Part shown: one piece after another, positions 21,960-30,338 of the stretch
How the letters are laid out: the number at the start of each line of letters is the position of its first letter
Position numbering within the stretch: position 1 is the first letter of the stretch
NCBI RefSeq assembly: GCF_040605635.1
Contig: NZ_JBEXDG010000020.1
Location: 98,794-162,793, forward strand
DNA from: Dactylosporangium sp040605635
GTDB lineage: Bacteria; Actinomycetota; Actinomycetes; Mycobacteriales; Micromonosporaceae
Direction of reading: 5' to 3'
DNA: 64,000 nt
Program-made: the position numbers and the translations under genes
Notes under the pieces: generated by a model
Seen by the model: only the letters and a program-made list of their open reading frames with translations
The model's database searches: none
Told to the model about the DNA's origin: nothing

Positions 21960-23233
21960 GACTCCAGAGCGGCGAGTGTACGCACCGCGATCGGCGCGTC
22001 GGTCGGGGAGAACGTCGGGTTGAGCGCGAGGGCGAGCCGCAGCTGCACGAGCGCGGTGTCCTTGAGACCGGCCGCGTGCGCGACCATGCCGTAGTGGTAG
22101 GCGAGGGTCGCGTCGACCTGCCCGAGCGCGTTGGCCCGGCGGGCGAACGGCAGCGCCGCACCCGGCTCACCGGCGGCGAGGAGCGTCCACGCGACCATGT
22201 CGGCGACCTCGCCGAACTGCCGCCGGTCCCATTCGGCGAGCGCGAGCCGGGCCGCGCCGGCGGCGTCCCCGGAGGCGAGGGCGAGCGACGCGGCGCCGAG
22301 GTCGTCGGTGCCACCGTTGGCGGTGAAGAGCGCGTGTGCGGCGCGGGCCAGCGCGAAGGACGACGACGGATCCTCACCGGCGGCCTGCAGCAGGCGGGCC
22401 CGGTCGAGCAGCGCGTCGACGGTCGGCGTCCGCGCGACGACCTTGTCCAATGAGGACAGTGCGAGGGTGAGGTCACCGGCGGCCGCGTCGAGCTTCGCCT
22501 TCAGCTGCCACAGCCCGACGGCCCCGGGGTCGGCGGCCAGCCCGAGCGACACGTGCCGGGCGGCGGTGGCCACGTCGCCGGCCGCCCACGCCAGGCTGCC
22601 CAGGTGCTGGTGGCAGAACGCGACGTCCGCGGGTGCCGTGGCGGTGGACAGCGCCAGCCGCATGAGCGCGACGGCCTCGGTGCGTTTGCCGTGTTGTTCG
22701 AGGTCGTACGAGCCGCGCGTGTACGACGCGAGCCCGGGCCGCAGGTCGAGCATCCGCTGCACCGCCGCCGTCGCCGCCTCGGGATGCCCGAGCTGCGTCT
22801 CGGCGTCGGCGAGGACCCCGTATGCGGTGTCGGACCAGGCGTTGACGGCCAGGGCCCGCTCCGCGAGGGTCCTGGCCCCGGCGAAGTCGTGCCGGGCGTT
22901 GGCCAGGGCGCCGAGCCCGGCGAGCGCGTCGGCGTTGCCGTCGGGCCGGACCTCCAGAGACCTGCGCAGCGCGCCTTCGGCCTTCGGGTAGTAGGCCGGG
23001 TCGGCGCTGATCCGGGCCTGTTCCAGGTACGCCTCACCCAGGGCCGCCCACGCCGTCCAGTCGCCGGGCACGGCCCGCAGCCGCTCCTGCAGCGCGGCGA
23101 GCCGGTTCGTCGCTTGTGGACGCTCGGCCGGCGCGGCGGCGGGAGCACCGCCCGTCGGACGGCCGAGCACGGCACCCAGCCCGAGCAGCAGCGTCGCCGC
23201 CAGTACCACACCCAGAACGATGCGAACCCGCAT
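21956..23233 (-). CDS. Exported/anchored TPR-repeat protein
   Basis: 425 aa. An N-terminal hydrophobic segment (RIVLGVVLAATLLLGLGAVLG) acts as anchor or signal; the rest is a series of TPR-like helix pairs, for example WTAWAALGEAYLEQARI, ADALAGLGALANARHDF and HYGMVAHAAGLKDTALVQLRLALAL. ATG at 23233 with AAGGAGGA about 5 nt upstream. Lies between the DUF4331 and NicO genes, an arrangement I recall from other actinomycetes; probably a scaffold for the exported DUF4331 protein. Confidence 0.85.
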   Translation of the reverse strand: MRVRIVLGVVLAATLLLGLGAVLGRPTGGAPAAAPAERPQATNRLAALQERLRAVPGDWTAWAALGEAYLEQARISADPAYYPKAEGALRRSLEVRPDGNADALAGLGALANARHDFAGARTLAERALAVNAWSDTAYGVLADAETQLGHPEAATAAVQRMLDLRPGLASYTRGSYDLEQHGKRTEAVALMRLALSTATAPADVAFCHQHLGSLAWAAGDVATAARHVSLGLAADPGAVGLWQLKAKLDAAAGDLTLALSSLDKVVARTPTVDALLDRARLLQAAGEDPSSSFALARAAHALFTANGGTDDLGAASLALASGDAAGAARLALAEWDRRQFGEVADMVAWTLLAAGEPGAALPFARRANALGQVDATLAYHYGMVAHAAGLKDTALVQLRLALALNPTFSPTDAPIAVRTLAALES

Positions 23234-23297
23234 GACTCCTCCTTGCCGATGGCGGGTGGGGCGCGCCCGTGACCAGGACGCGCCCCGGGAAACCAGG

Positions 23298-24932
23298 TCA
23301 GGGCTGCGGCTGCCCGCGGCGGCGCCGCCACCAGCCGACGAAGAGCAGGGTGCCGAGCCCTGCCGCGATCGCCGACGTGCTGACCGCGACGGCCGTCATG
23401 CCGGTGCCCGACTCGAACGCCGACGGCGTCGTGTCCGGCTGCGCCGCGGCGGCCGTGGCCGAAGGGCTGCCGCCGGACGTGCCGGCAGCGGAGCCGCCCT
23501 TGCTCACGGGCGAGTTCACCGAAACGCCGTTGGGCAGCGCCAGGTACGGGAACTCCCCACCGAAGGCGTTGTCGTTCGCGTCGACCTTGTCGCCCGCGGC
23601 GAGGGCCTCGACGAGCTTGCCGGTCTGCGCCGCACCCTCGACGGCCTGCACGGCGATGTCGACGACGTCGTCGGTGAGCCGCCGCCCGTTCGGGAAGCCC
23701 TGCAGGTCCCCGGCGAGGACACCGAGCCGGTTCGGCTGCGCCGCGACGGGCACGCCGAGGTTGAGCCGCAGCATCTCCGCCGGCCGGAAGTTCGCCGCGA
23801 CGACGTCGGCGTTGTCGAGCTGCGAGTTCAGGTCGGCCTTGATCGGGCCGCCGGCCTTCGTGGTGATGCCGGTCAGGAAGATCTCGACAAGGTCGTTGCG
23901 GGGTGCCGCGGGCGCGGGCACCTTGTAGACGCTCTCGATGAGCTTCGGCAGTTCGGGGTCGGTGACACGGGCGACGACGGCGGGGATGCCGGCGTCCTTG
24001 TCGGGGCTGATCGAGTTGAACGCGTCCTTCAGCGACGCCGGCACGACGACCTCGTTGACGAGCGGGTTGCCCAGGCGGGACACCTGGACCTTCTCGCCGG
24101 TGACGGGTCCGACCTGGCCGGTGACGCGGGTCTTGGCGCGTTCCGTGGTCGACCAGATGCCGATGACCGGGTTGCGTTTCGCGTCGCCCTTGAGCGCCAC
24201 GTCGGAGAACGGCACCTGCAGCGCGATCGAGTTCACGTTGTACCCGGCGAGGGTGTCCCGCCCGACCCCGCTCAGGTCGCCGCCGTACAGCAGGTCGAAC
24301 ACCCGCAGGTCGAGGAAGAACGGGTCGTCGGCCTGGCCGGCGTAGACGTTCCAGCCGCCGGGCAGCCGCTTGTCCGCCTCCGCCCGCAGCTTGCCGTAGT
24401 CGGGCATGGTGGCCTTGCCGACCCGCGACGGCGCGACCGGGGCGCCGGTGACCCGGGTCTTGAAGGGCTCCCCGTGGAACGAGGACTCCAGGGTGTACGT
24501 CTGGCGGAAGAGCAGGTTCTCGTCGTCGAGCGAGGTGACGGGGCCGTTGGCGTAGAGGAACGTGTCGCCGCCGCGGCGGTCGATGTTCTGGAACGTCCAG
24601 CGGAACACCGCGTCGGCCTTCGCGTCGCCGTCGTTGTCGACGTTGATGGTGTAGACGGCGTCGGTGGCGAAGGGGTAGAAGTTCGGGCCGCCGTCCGGTT
24701 CGGAGAACGGCTGCCAGTTGGCGATGAAGGTGACGTACCCGGCCCGTTCGGGGCTGACGAACGCGTACAGGTCGGTGTTGTCGACGGCCGGGTCGGCGGC
24801 GACGAGCGGCGCCTCCCGGTGGCTCGAGGCCGACGAGGTGCCGGGCCCGAGGCCGGCGAACGCCACACCTGCCGCCACGAGCGCGGCGGCGGTGGCGCGC
24901 CACCGGCGACCTGCCCGGGTTGGAGTGGTCAT
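23298..24932 (-). CDS. DUF4331 secreted, C-terminally anchored protein
   Basis: 544 aa. Basic start plus hydrophobic core (ATAAALVAAGVAFAGLGPG) is a signal peptide ending near SASSHREAP. The DUF4331 hallmark SSHREAPLVAADPAVDNTDL follows directly, then long beta-rich sequence with DGDAKADAVFRWTFQN and a GRRLTDDVVDIAV block. The C-terminus has one membrane helix and a basic tail (GWWRRRRGQPQP) but no LPXTG. ATG with GGGAGGA 8 nt upstream. First gene of the DUF4331-TPR-NicO set; the molecular role of DUF4331 is unknown. Confidence 0.88.
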   Translation of the reverse strand: MTTPTRAGRRWRATAAALVAAGVAFAGLGPGTSSASSHREAPLVAADPAVDNTDLYAFVSPERAGYVTFIANWQPFSEPDGGPNFYPFATDAVYTINVDNDGDAKADAVFRWTFQNIDRRGGDTFLYANGPVTSLDDENLLFRQTYTLESSFHGEPFKTRVTGAPVAPSRVGKATMPDYGKLRAEADKRLPGGWNVYAGQADDPFFLDLRVFDLLYGGDLSGVGRDTLAGYNVNSIALQVPFSDVALKGDAKRNPVIGIWSTTERAKTRVTGQVGPVTGEKVQVSRLGNPLVNEVVVPASLKDAFNSISPDKDAGIPAVVARVTDPELPKLIESVYKVPAPAAPRNDLVEIFLTGITTKAGGPIKADLNSQLDNADVVAANFRPAEMLRLNLGVPVAAQPNRLGVLAGDLQGFPNGRRLTDDVVDIAVQAVEGAAQTGKLVEALAAGDKVDANDNAFGGEFPYLALPNGVSVNSPVSKGGSAAGTSGGSPSATAAAAQPDTTPSAFESGTGMTAVAVSTSAIAAGLGTLLFVGWWRRRRGQPQP

Positions 24933-25069
24933 GAGGGTGGTCCTCCCGCGTCTGGAGCGGTCCTGTGGTGGACCGCCGCACGAGAGGCCTTCGCGTTCGC
25001 CCGGGTCGATGGATGGGTCGGTGTCGGCTTGGTGTCAGCGACCCATCCGGGCCGGGGTCAGCTCCGAAT

Positions 25070-25175
25070 GCTGCCGCTACTCGCTGCCCGCGACCGGTCC
25101 GTGGCGCTCGTCAACGCCGGACGCTGCCGCTACTCGCTGCCTGTGACCCGTCCGTGGCGCTCGTCAGTGCCGGTC
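25070..25175. repeat. 53-bp tandem duplication
   Basis: Two adjacent copies beginning GCTGCCGCTACTCGCTGCC and containing CCGTGGCGCTCGTCA, with a few differences. The second copy runs into the last codons of the methyltransferase gene, so the duplication probably arose from the 3' end of that gene. Confidence 0.8.
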
Positions 25176-25940
25176 GCCGCGCACCCCGACGCCGCCGTAG
25201 CCGTGCGACACCTGCGCCTCATCGTCGTCTGGCCGCCAGTCGCCGAGCCACACCAGTCCCGGCTCGAGCAGGTCGTAGCCGGCGAACAGGTCCGCGATGG
25301 CCGCCGCGGTGCGAGGGACTATCGGCGCACTGGACTGCCGGTACACCTGCTGACCCTGCTGCGCGGGTGCGGCGGGCACCCCGTCGAGCGTCAGGTGCGA
25401 CACGACGAGGTGGCTGCCGGGCGCGGTCGCGTCGCGGAGCCGGGCGATGAGGTCACCCGGGCCGGCCTCGTCGGGGACGAAGTGCAGGATCGACACCATC
25501 AGGATGGCGACGGGCTCGCCGAAGTCGAGGTGCCCGGCGACCGCCGGGTCGGCGAGCAGCGCCTCCGGCTCCCGCAGGTCCGCGCACGCCACCGACACCC
25601 GGTCCAGACCGTCCACAAGGGACCGTGCCTGCGCGACGGCGACCGGGTCGTTGTCGACGTACACGACCTTGCCGTCGGTCATCTCGTGCACGTTGCCCTG
25701 CGTCGGCAGGCCCGTGCCGATGTCGAGGAACTGCCGCACCCCGGCCCGCGCCAGGTGCCGGACCGCGCGCTGCAGGAACCGCCGGTTGGTCCGCGCCGCC
25801 GCCGGCGTGTCCGGGAAGATCGCCAGGATCTTCTCCGCGGCCTCGCGGTCGACCGCGAAGTTGTGGTAGCCGCCGAGGTAGTAGTCATACATGCGGGCCA
25901 CGTTGGGAACGCTGGCGTCGACGTCGCCGAGACCGGTCAT
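25164..25940 (-). CDS. SAM-dependent methyltransferase, Methyltransf_19 (DUF574) family
   Basis: 258 aa with the hallmarks of the actinomycete PF04672 family: PNVARMYDYYLGGYHNFAVD at the N-terminus, NRRFLQRAVRHLARAGVRQF, motif I LDIGTGLPTQGNVHE, the strand VVYVDNDPVAVAQAR, and the C-terminal WLGDWRP. Such proteins are numerous in actinomycetes and their substrates are mostly unknown. ATG at 25940 with a GGTGG site. Divergent from the HEAT-repeat gene with 31 nt between starts. Confidence 0.9.
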   Translation of the reverse strand: MTGLGDVDASVPNVARMYDYYLGGYHNFAVDREAAEKILAIFPDTPAAARTNRRFLQRAVRHLARAGVRQFLDIGTGLPTQGNVHEMTDGKVVYVDNDPVAVAQARSLVDGLDRVSVACADLREPEALLADPAVAGHLDFGEPVAILMVSILHFVPDEAGPGDLIARLRDATAPGSHLVVSHLTLDGVPAAPAQQGQQVYRQSSAPIVPRTAAAIADLFAGYDLLEPGLVWLGDWRPDDDEAQVSHGYGGVGVRGDRH

Positions 25941-25971
25941 CCACCCACCTTAATAGGATAGGTTGCGGCGC

Positions 25972-27198
25972 ATGCTGGACGGACTCGACGACGTCGACTG
26001 GGCATCGCTGGAGCACGCGTACGGTCCCGCCGCCGACGTGCCCGGGCACCTGCGTGGCCTCCTCGACGGCGACGCCGGCCACCGGCGCCGCGCCCTGTCG
26101 GGGCTGTACGGCGGCATCTGCCACCAGGGGACCCGCTACGAGGCGAGCGCGCCGGCGGTGCCGTTCCTCCTGGAGCTCCTGCAGGACCCGGCGACCCCGG
26201 ACCGCGCCGCGATCGCCGGGCTCGTCGCGTCGGTCGCCGTGGGGCTGCACGAGTCGTGGCTGCCCGGTGGGTTCCCGATCGCCGAGTTCCGCGCCGCGGC
26301 CGTCGGCGGCGCCGACCTGCTCCGCGCCGCGCCGCCGCCCTCGGACGAGGACGAGGACGAGGACGACGACGAGGACGAGGACGAGGACGAGAACGAGGAC
26401 GAGAACGAAGCGGGGGAGAGCCGCCTCGGCTACTGGGAGCGCCTGGACGGCGCCCAGCAGGAGGCGATGGCGGCATATGTCGATGTCGCCGCCTATGACG
26501 CGGTTCGTGTGGGTCAGCCGGTACTGCGGAGCCTCCTGTCGGACGGGGACGCGACCGTGCGTGCCGCCGCCGCGTTCACGCTCGGCTGGTTCCCGGAGGA
26601 CGGGACCGGCAACGTCGCCGCGCTGACCGCTGCAGCGGCCGACCCGTCCAGGTCCGTCGCCGCGACGGCGCTCGTCTCGCTCGGGCTGCTCGGCACCGCG
26701 GCACCGGCGGCGCTGCGGGACACCAAGCCGGAGATCCGCTGGGCGGCGGCGACCGCCCTGGCCCGGGTCCGGGGCGCCGAAGCGGGCGAGGGGGCGGCGG
26801 CGGAGCTGCTGCGCTGGGCGGGCGGCGCGACCACCGCCCGGCCCGGGGTCCCGTTCCTCGACGGTGACCTCGCCGGTTACGCGGCCCTGTCCCTGCCGTC
26901 GCTCGGCGACGCGTACGCCGCCGCGGCCCTCGACGCGCTCCTCACCAGGCTCGGGACCGTCACCGGCGTCGAGACGCTCCCGGTCCTCGGCACCGCGCTG
27001 CGGGCGGTGTTTCCCGGCGGGCCACGGCCGGCGGGCGCGTCGCTCGACCCGTCGCAGCGCCGCCTCGCCGGTGTCCTGGCCGCGGCGCCCGCCGCATGGC
27101 AGCTCGGCGGGCGCAGGTCCGGCAACGTGACGGGGCTGCTGCGCGCGTACGGCCTGCCCGGCGATCCGGCGGAGCTGCACCACCTGGCAGAGCGCTGA
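25972..27198 (+). CDS. HEAT-repeat-like protein with an acidic tract
   Basis: 408 aa, soluble, all-helical. HEAT-type helix pairs are visible (QPVLRSLLSDGDATVRAAAAFTL, DPSRSVAATALVSLGLLG, EIRWAAATALARV). Around residues 120-150 is an almost pure Asp/Glu stretch encoded by a GAC/GAG repeat (about 26338-26410), likely a flexible spacer. ATG at 25972; a TTG three codons earlier is possible. A TAGGAT hexamer at 25954-25959 may be the -10. No specific function can be assigned. Confidence 0.8.
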   Translation: MLDGLDDVDWASLEHAYGPAADVPGHLRGLLDGDAGHRRRALSGLYGGICHQGTRYEASAPAVPFLLELLQDPATPDRAAIAGLVASVAVGLHESWLPGGFPIAEFRAAAVGGADLLRAAPPPSDEDEDEDDDEDEDEDENEDENEAGESRLGYWERLDGAQQEAMAAYVDVAAYDAVRVGQPVLRSLLSDGDATVRAAAAFTLGWFPEDGTGNVAALTAAAADPSRSVAATALVSLGLLGTAAPAALRDTKPEIRWAAATALARVRGAEAGEGAAAELLRWAGGATTARPGVPFLDGDLAGYAALSLPSLGDAYAAAALDALLTRLGTVTGVETLPVLGTALRAVFPGGPRPAGASLDPSQRRLAGVLAAAPAAWQLGGRRSGNVTGLLRAYGLPGDPAELHHLAER

Positions 27199-27507
27199 CC
27201 GGCTGACCCGCCCGTCCAGAGGGTCCAACTGTTGCCGTGCGGCAATTTGTTGTACGGTGGGGAAGTCGTCACCACCGGCGACCTGCTCAGCGTTGCCGCA
27301 AGCAGCGCGACCCGCAGGTCACCGACCGGGCCCGTCCAGACAGTGGCGGTCTACCCGGGGCGTGACGTCCACTCGGTCTCACCGCCGGCGCTCAAGACAC
27401 GGGCGCTGTGAGCGACCTTCTGACCGGTCCTGAGCCTCGTGCGTCCTCTTCATCAGGATGCCCGCTCGTCGTCACCTGAAACGACGTCCCACCCGGACGG
27501 ACCGGTC
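27199..27507 (+). promoter_or_regulatory. Upstream region of the sigma-factor gene
   Basis: 309 nt without a convincing gene. It contains the inverted repeat TTGCCG-TG-CGGCAA (27232-27245), then TACGGT (27253-27258), a possible -10, and a second palindromic TTGCCGCAA (27293-27301). CCCGTCCAGA occurs twice (27210 and about 27331). If TACGGT is the -10, the sigma mRNA has a leader of about 240 nt. Confidence 0.35.
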
Positions 27508-28407
27508 ATGCACCGAAAGGCTGACCCTGCCGTGAGCATTGACCTGCACACCGACGCCACCAGCACCGGCACCACCGACAGCATCACCGTCCCCGCGCCC
27601 GAGGTCCCCGCCGCGCCCGCGCCGGCCGCCGGCACGCACCGCACCCGGGAGACGGACGCCCAGGCCAAGGCCCTGCTGTCCCTGCTCGGCGACCTTCCCG
27701 CCGGTGCCGACCGCGACCGCGTCCGGGCCCGCCTCATCGAGCTGTACATCCCCCTGGCCGAATACCTGGCCCGCCGCTTCCGCAACCGCGGTGAGCAGTT
27801 CGACGACCTCGTGCAGGTCGCGAACCTCGGCCTCATCAAGTCCGTCGACGGGTTCGACCCGACCCGCGGCGCCGCGTTCACCAGCTACGCGATCCCGATG
27901 ATCGTCGGCGAGCTCAAGCGGCACTTCCGCGACAAGGGCTGGGACGTCCGCGTCCCGCGCCGCCTGCAGGAGCTGCGCCTGGAGATCTCCAAGGTCTCCG
28001 GTGACCTCGCCCAGGACCTGGGCCGCTCGCCGACCGTCGCGGACCTCGCGAAGAAGCTCGGGGCGAGCGAGGAGGACGTGATCGAGGGTCTGGACTGCGG
28101 CCAGGCGTACCGGGCGCTGTCCCTGGACGCGCCGGTCGGCGACGGCGGCGACGGCGGCGGTGCCACCGGCCTCGGCGACCTGCTCGGCGGCGACGACCCC
28201 GACATGGCCAACGTCGAGAACCGTGAGGCGCTGCGCCCGCTCCTCGCGAAGCTCCCGGCCCGCGAGCAGAAGATCATCGCGATGCGCTTCCACGGCAACC
28301 TGACCCAGTCGCAGATCGCGGCGGAGCTCGGCATCTCCCAGATGCACGTGTCCCGGCTCCTCGCCGGCGCGCTGCGCACCCTGCGCGCGTCGCTGACCCG
28401 GGACTGA
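27508..28407 (+). CDS. RNA polymerase sigma factor, SigB/SigF type (group 3)
   Basis: About 299 aa. After a Thr/Pro/Ala-rich N-terminus (about 60 aa) come region 2 (IELYIPLAEYLARRFRNRGEQ, DDLVQVANLGLIKSVDGFDP, RGAAFTSYAIPMIVGELKRHF), region 3 (WDVRVPRRLQELRLEISK) and region 4 (ALRPLLAKLPAREQKIIAMRF, SQIAAELGISQMHVSRLL). This is the stress/sporulation sigma family of actinomycetes. No anti-sigma (RsbW) or anti-anti-sigma gene is adjacent, which is unusual. The ATG at 27508 (GGACGGA 6 nt upstream) is preferred; a GTG at 27532 is the alternative. Confidence 0.9.
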   Translation: MHRKADPAVSIDLHTDATSTGTTDSITVPAPEVPAAPAPAAGTHRTRETDAQAKALLSLLGDLPAGADRDRVRARLIELYIPLAEYLARRFRNRGEQFDDLVQVANLGLIKSVDGFDPTRGAAFTSYAIPMIVGELKRHFRDKGWDVRVPRRLQELRLEISKVSGDLAQDLGRSPTVADLAKKLGASEEDVIEGLDCGQAYRALSLDAPVGDGGDGGGATGLGDLLGGDDPDMANVENREALRPLLAKLPAREQKIIAMRFHGNLTQSQIAAELGISQMHVSRLLAGALRTLRASLTRD

Positions 28408-28436
28408 TCGCCCGGCACCTCCACCGCCGGCGGTAT

Positions 28437-28496
28437 GCGGCGGTCACCGGACCGGGTGCGCTCCTGCCGGGGCGCGACCGGCCCGGTGGCCGCCGC
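28437..28496. terminator. Imperfect hairpin between converging genes
   Basis: Arms of 19 nt (28437-28455 and 28478-28496) pair at all but two positions around a 22-nt loop, between the sigma-factor stop and the SMP-30 stop. Probable bidirectional terminator. Confidence 0.45.
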
Positions 28497-28519
28497 ACTG
28501 CCGTGCCGCGGCCTCCCGT

Positions 28520-29377
28520 CTACAGCGCCCGGAAACGGGCCGCCGGCAGCCCGCGGGCGTCGGGGTCGAGCAGCAGCAGGTGCCCCGATCGCGGCGCCGC
28601 CGCGCCCCGGCCCCGGCGGGCGCTGGTCACGGCGAGCAGCGCCAGGTCCGGGCCGGCGAACGCGCACCGGGTCGGCCGCGGCACCGGCAGCTCCACGACC
28701 CGGTCGACGGCGCCGTCGGGGGAGTACCGCACGATCCGGCCGCCGTCCCACTTGCAGTTCCACACGAAGCCCTCGGCGTCGACCGTGACGCCGTCGGGGA
28801 ACCATGCCTCGTCCTCGTCGGACGCGAACAACCGGCCCGCGCCGACCGTGCCCGTCGCGGGGTCGAACTCGTACGCGGTGATCCTGCTGCGGGCCGAGTC
28901 GACGTGGTACATGGTGCGCCCGTCGGGACTCCACGCCGGGCCGTTGGACACGATGATGCCGCCGAACGCCTTCGTGACGGTCCGGTCCCCGCGCAGGCAG
29001 TAGAACGCGCCGTTCGCGCCCGACTCCGCCTCGTCCATCGTGCCGAACCAGAACCGGCCCGCCGGGTCGACCGCGCCGTCGTTGCACCGGTTGCCCGGGA
29101 CGTCGGCCTCCACCTCCGCGACCACCTCGACCTCCCGCGTGACCGGGTCGACGAACGCGAGACTGTGCCGCAACGCCGCGACGAGGCCGCCGCCGGCGCG
29201 CAGGCCGACACTGCCCACTGTGGACGGCAGCCGCATCGTCGCCACGTCGCGGGTCGCCCAGTCGAGGGTGAACAGCAGGTCCCGGTCGATGTCGACCCAG
29301 TGCAGCCGGCCCGTCGCCTCGTCCCACAGCGTGCTCTCGCCCAGCTCGCACGGGATGTCGGAGAGTGTCTCAATCAT
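28520..29377 (-). CDS. SMP-30/gluconolactonase-family sugar lactonase
   Basis: 285 aa six-bladed propeller. Metal-site residues are visible: CELGESTLW (Glu), RCNDGAVDPAGRFWFGTM (Asn/Asp), SNGPAWSPDGRTMYHVDS and PDGVTVDAEGFVW. Opens sugar lactones made by a sugar dehydrogenase. Its start overlaps the 3' end of a permease gene by 8 nt; it is the last gene of the sugar ABC operon, suggesting the imported sugar is oxidised non-phosphorolytically. No dehydrogenase or dehydratase gene is present in the window. Confidence 0.92.
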   Translation of the reverse strand: MIETLSDIPCELGESTLWDEATGRLHWVDIDRDLLFTLDWATRDVATMRLPSTVGSVGLRAGGGLVAALRHSLAFVDPVTREVEVVAEVEADVPGNRCNDGAVDPAGRFWFGTMDEAESGANGAFYCLRGDRTVTKAFGGIIVSNGPAWSPDGRTMYHVDSARSRITAYEFDPATGTVGAGRLFASDEDEAWFPDGVTVDAEGFVWNCKWDGGRIVRYSPDGAVDRVVELPVPRPTRCAFAGPDLALLAVTSARRGRGAAAPRSGHLLLLDPDARGLPAARFRAL

Positions 29378-30338
29378 CGGCGCGCTCCCTGCCGTAGGTG
29401 AAGAGGATGGCGAGGATCACCAGACCGTAGATGACGTCGCGACCGTACTCCGGCACCCGCTCCGCCTGCAGCAGGGTCACGATCGCGACGAGCGTGACGG
29501 ACCCGGCGACGACACCGGCGTAGTGGCCCCGGCCGCCGAGGATGGACACGCCGCCGACGACGACCGCCGCGATCGACTCGAACAGGTACGGGTCGCCGAG
29601 CCCCAGCGATGGCTGCCCGCCGTAGGCGACGAGGGTGATGCCGGCGAGGGCCGCGAACACGCCGCTGAGCACGTACAACGCGACCGTGACCGGCCGCACC
29701 CCGACCCCGGCCAGGAACGCGGCGCGCGGGTTGTTGCCCACCGCGTACACCCGCCGGCCGAACGTCGTCAGGGTCAGCAGCACCGTCACGAACAGCGCCA
29801 CGCCCGCCCACAGCAGCAGCTCCGACGGCACGCCGAAGATCCGGCCCACGACGAGCCGGCGGAGTGGTTCGGGGGCGTACGACGCGCACGAGCCGCAGGT
29901 GAGCCCCTTCGACAGGCCGAGCGACAACCCTTGCAGGACACCGTTCATGCCCAGCGTCATGACGACCGCGGGCACGCCGAGCCAGGCGACGCCGAGCCCG
30001 TTGCAGAGCCCGACGGCGGCGCCGGTGCCGAGCGCGAGGACGATCGCCAGGGGCAGCCGGCCGGACTGGCCGAGGCTGCTGGTGGTGAGGACGATCGCGG
30101 CGCCGTTGAGCACCCACGGCATCGACAGGTCGATGCCGCCGACGAGGACGACGAGCATCTGCCCGGCGCCGACGAAGCCGATGAAGCTCGCCAGGACCAG
30201 CATCGTGCGCAGGCTCGTCCACGACCCGAACCCCGGGTGGATGACCGCGCCCGTCAGGAGGATGGTGGCCGCGGCGGCGAACGCGTACAGGACCCGCCGG
30301 TGCGGTCCATCCACAAGGGACTTCACGGCGGCCCTCAT
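29370..30338 (-). CDS. Sugar ABC transporter permease (RbsC/YjfF type)
   Basis: 322 aa with eight to ten hydrophobic segments and the BPD_transp_2 signature GGIDLSMPWVLNGAAIV. The C-terminal part has the conserved VVVGGVSILGGRGHYAGVVAGSV. A cytoplasmic-membrane subunit that pairs with the other permease and the double ATPase. A loop with two cysteines (TCGSCASYAPEP) is unusual. The start overlaps the upstream permease stop by 4 nt. Confidence 0.92.
   Translation of the reverse strand: MRAAVKSLVDGPHRRVLYAFAAAATILLTGAVIHPGFGSWTSLRTMLVLASFIGFVGAGQMLVVLVGGIDLSMPWVLNGAAIVLTTSSLGQSGRLPLAIVLALGTGAAVGLCNGLGVAWLGVPAVVMTLGMNGVLQGLSLGLSKGLTCGSCASYAPEPLRRLVVGRIFGVPSELLLWAGVALFVTVLLTLTTFGRRVYAVGNNPRAAFLAGVGVRPVTVALYVLSGVFAALAGITLVAYGGQPSLGLGDPYLFESIAAVVVGGVSILGGRGHYAGVVAGSVTLVAIVTLLQAERVPEYGRDVIYGLVILAILFTYGRERADD

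Noticed and set aside
23298..23400. LPXTG sorting signal on the DUF4331 protein
   Set aside because: There is a terminal helix and basic tail, but no LPXTG-like motif before it.
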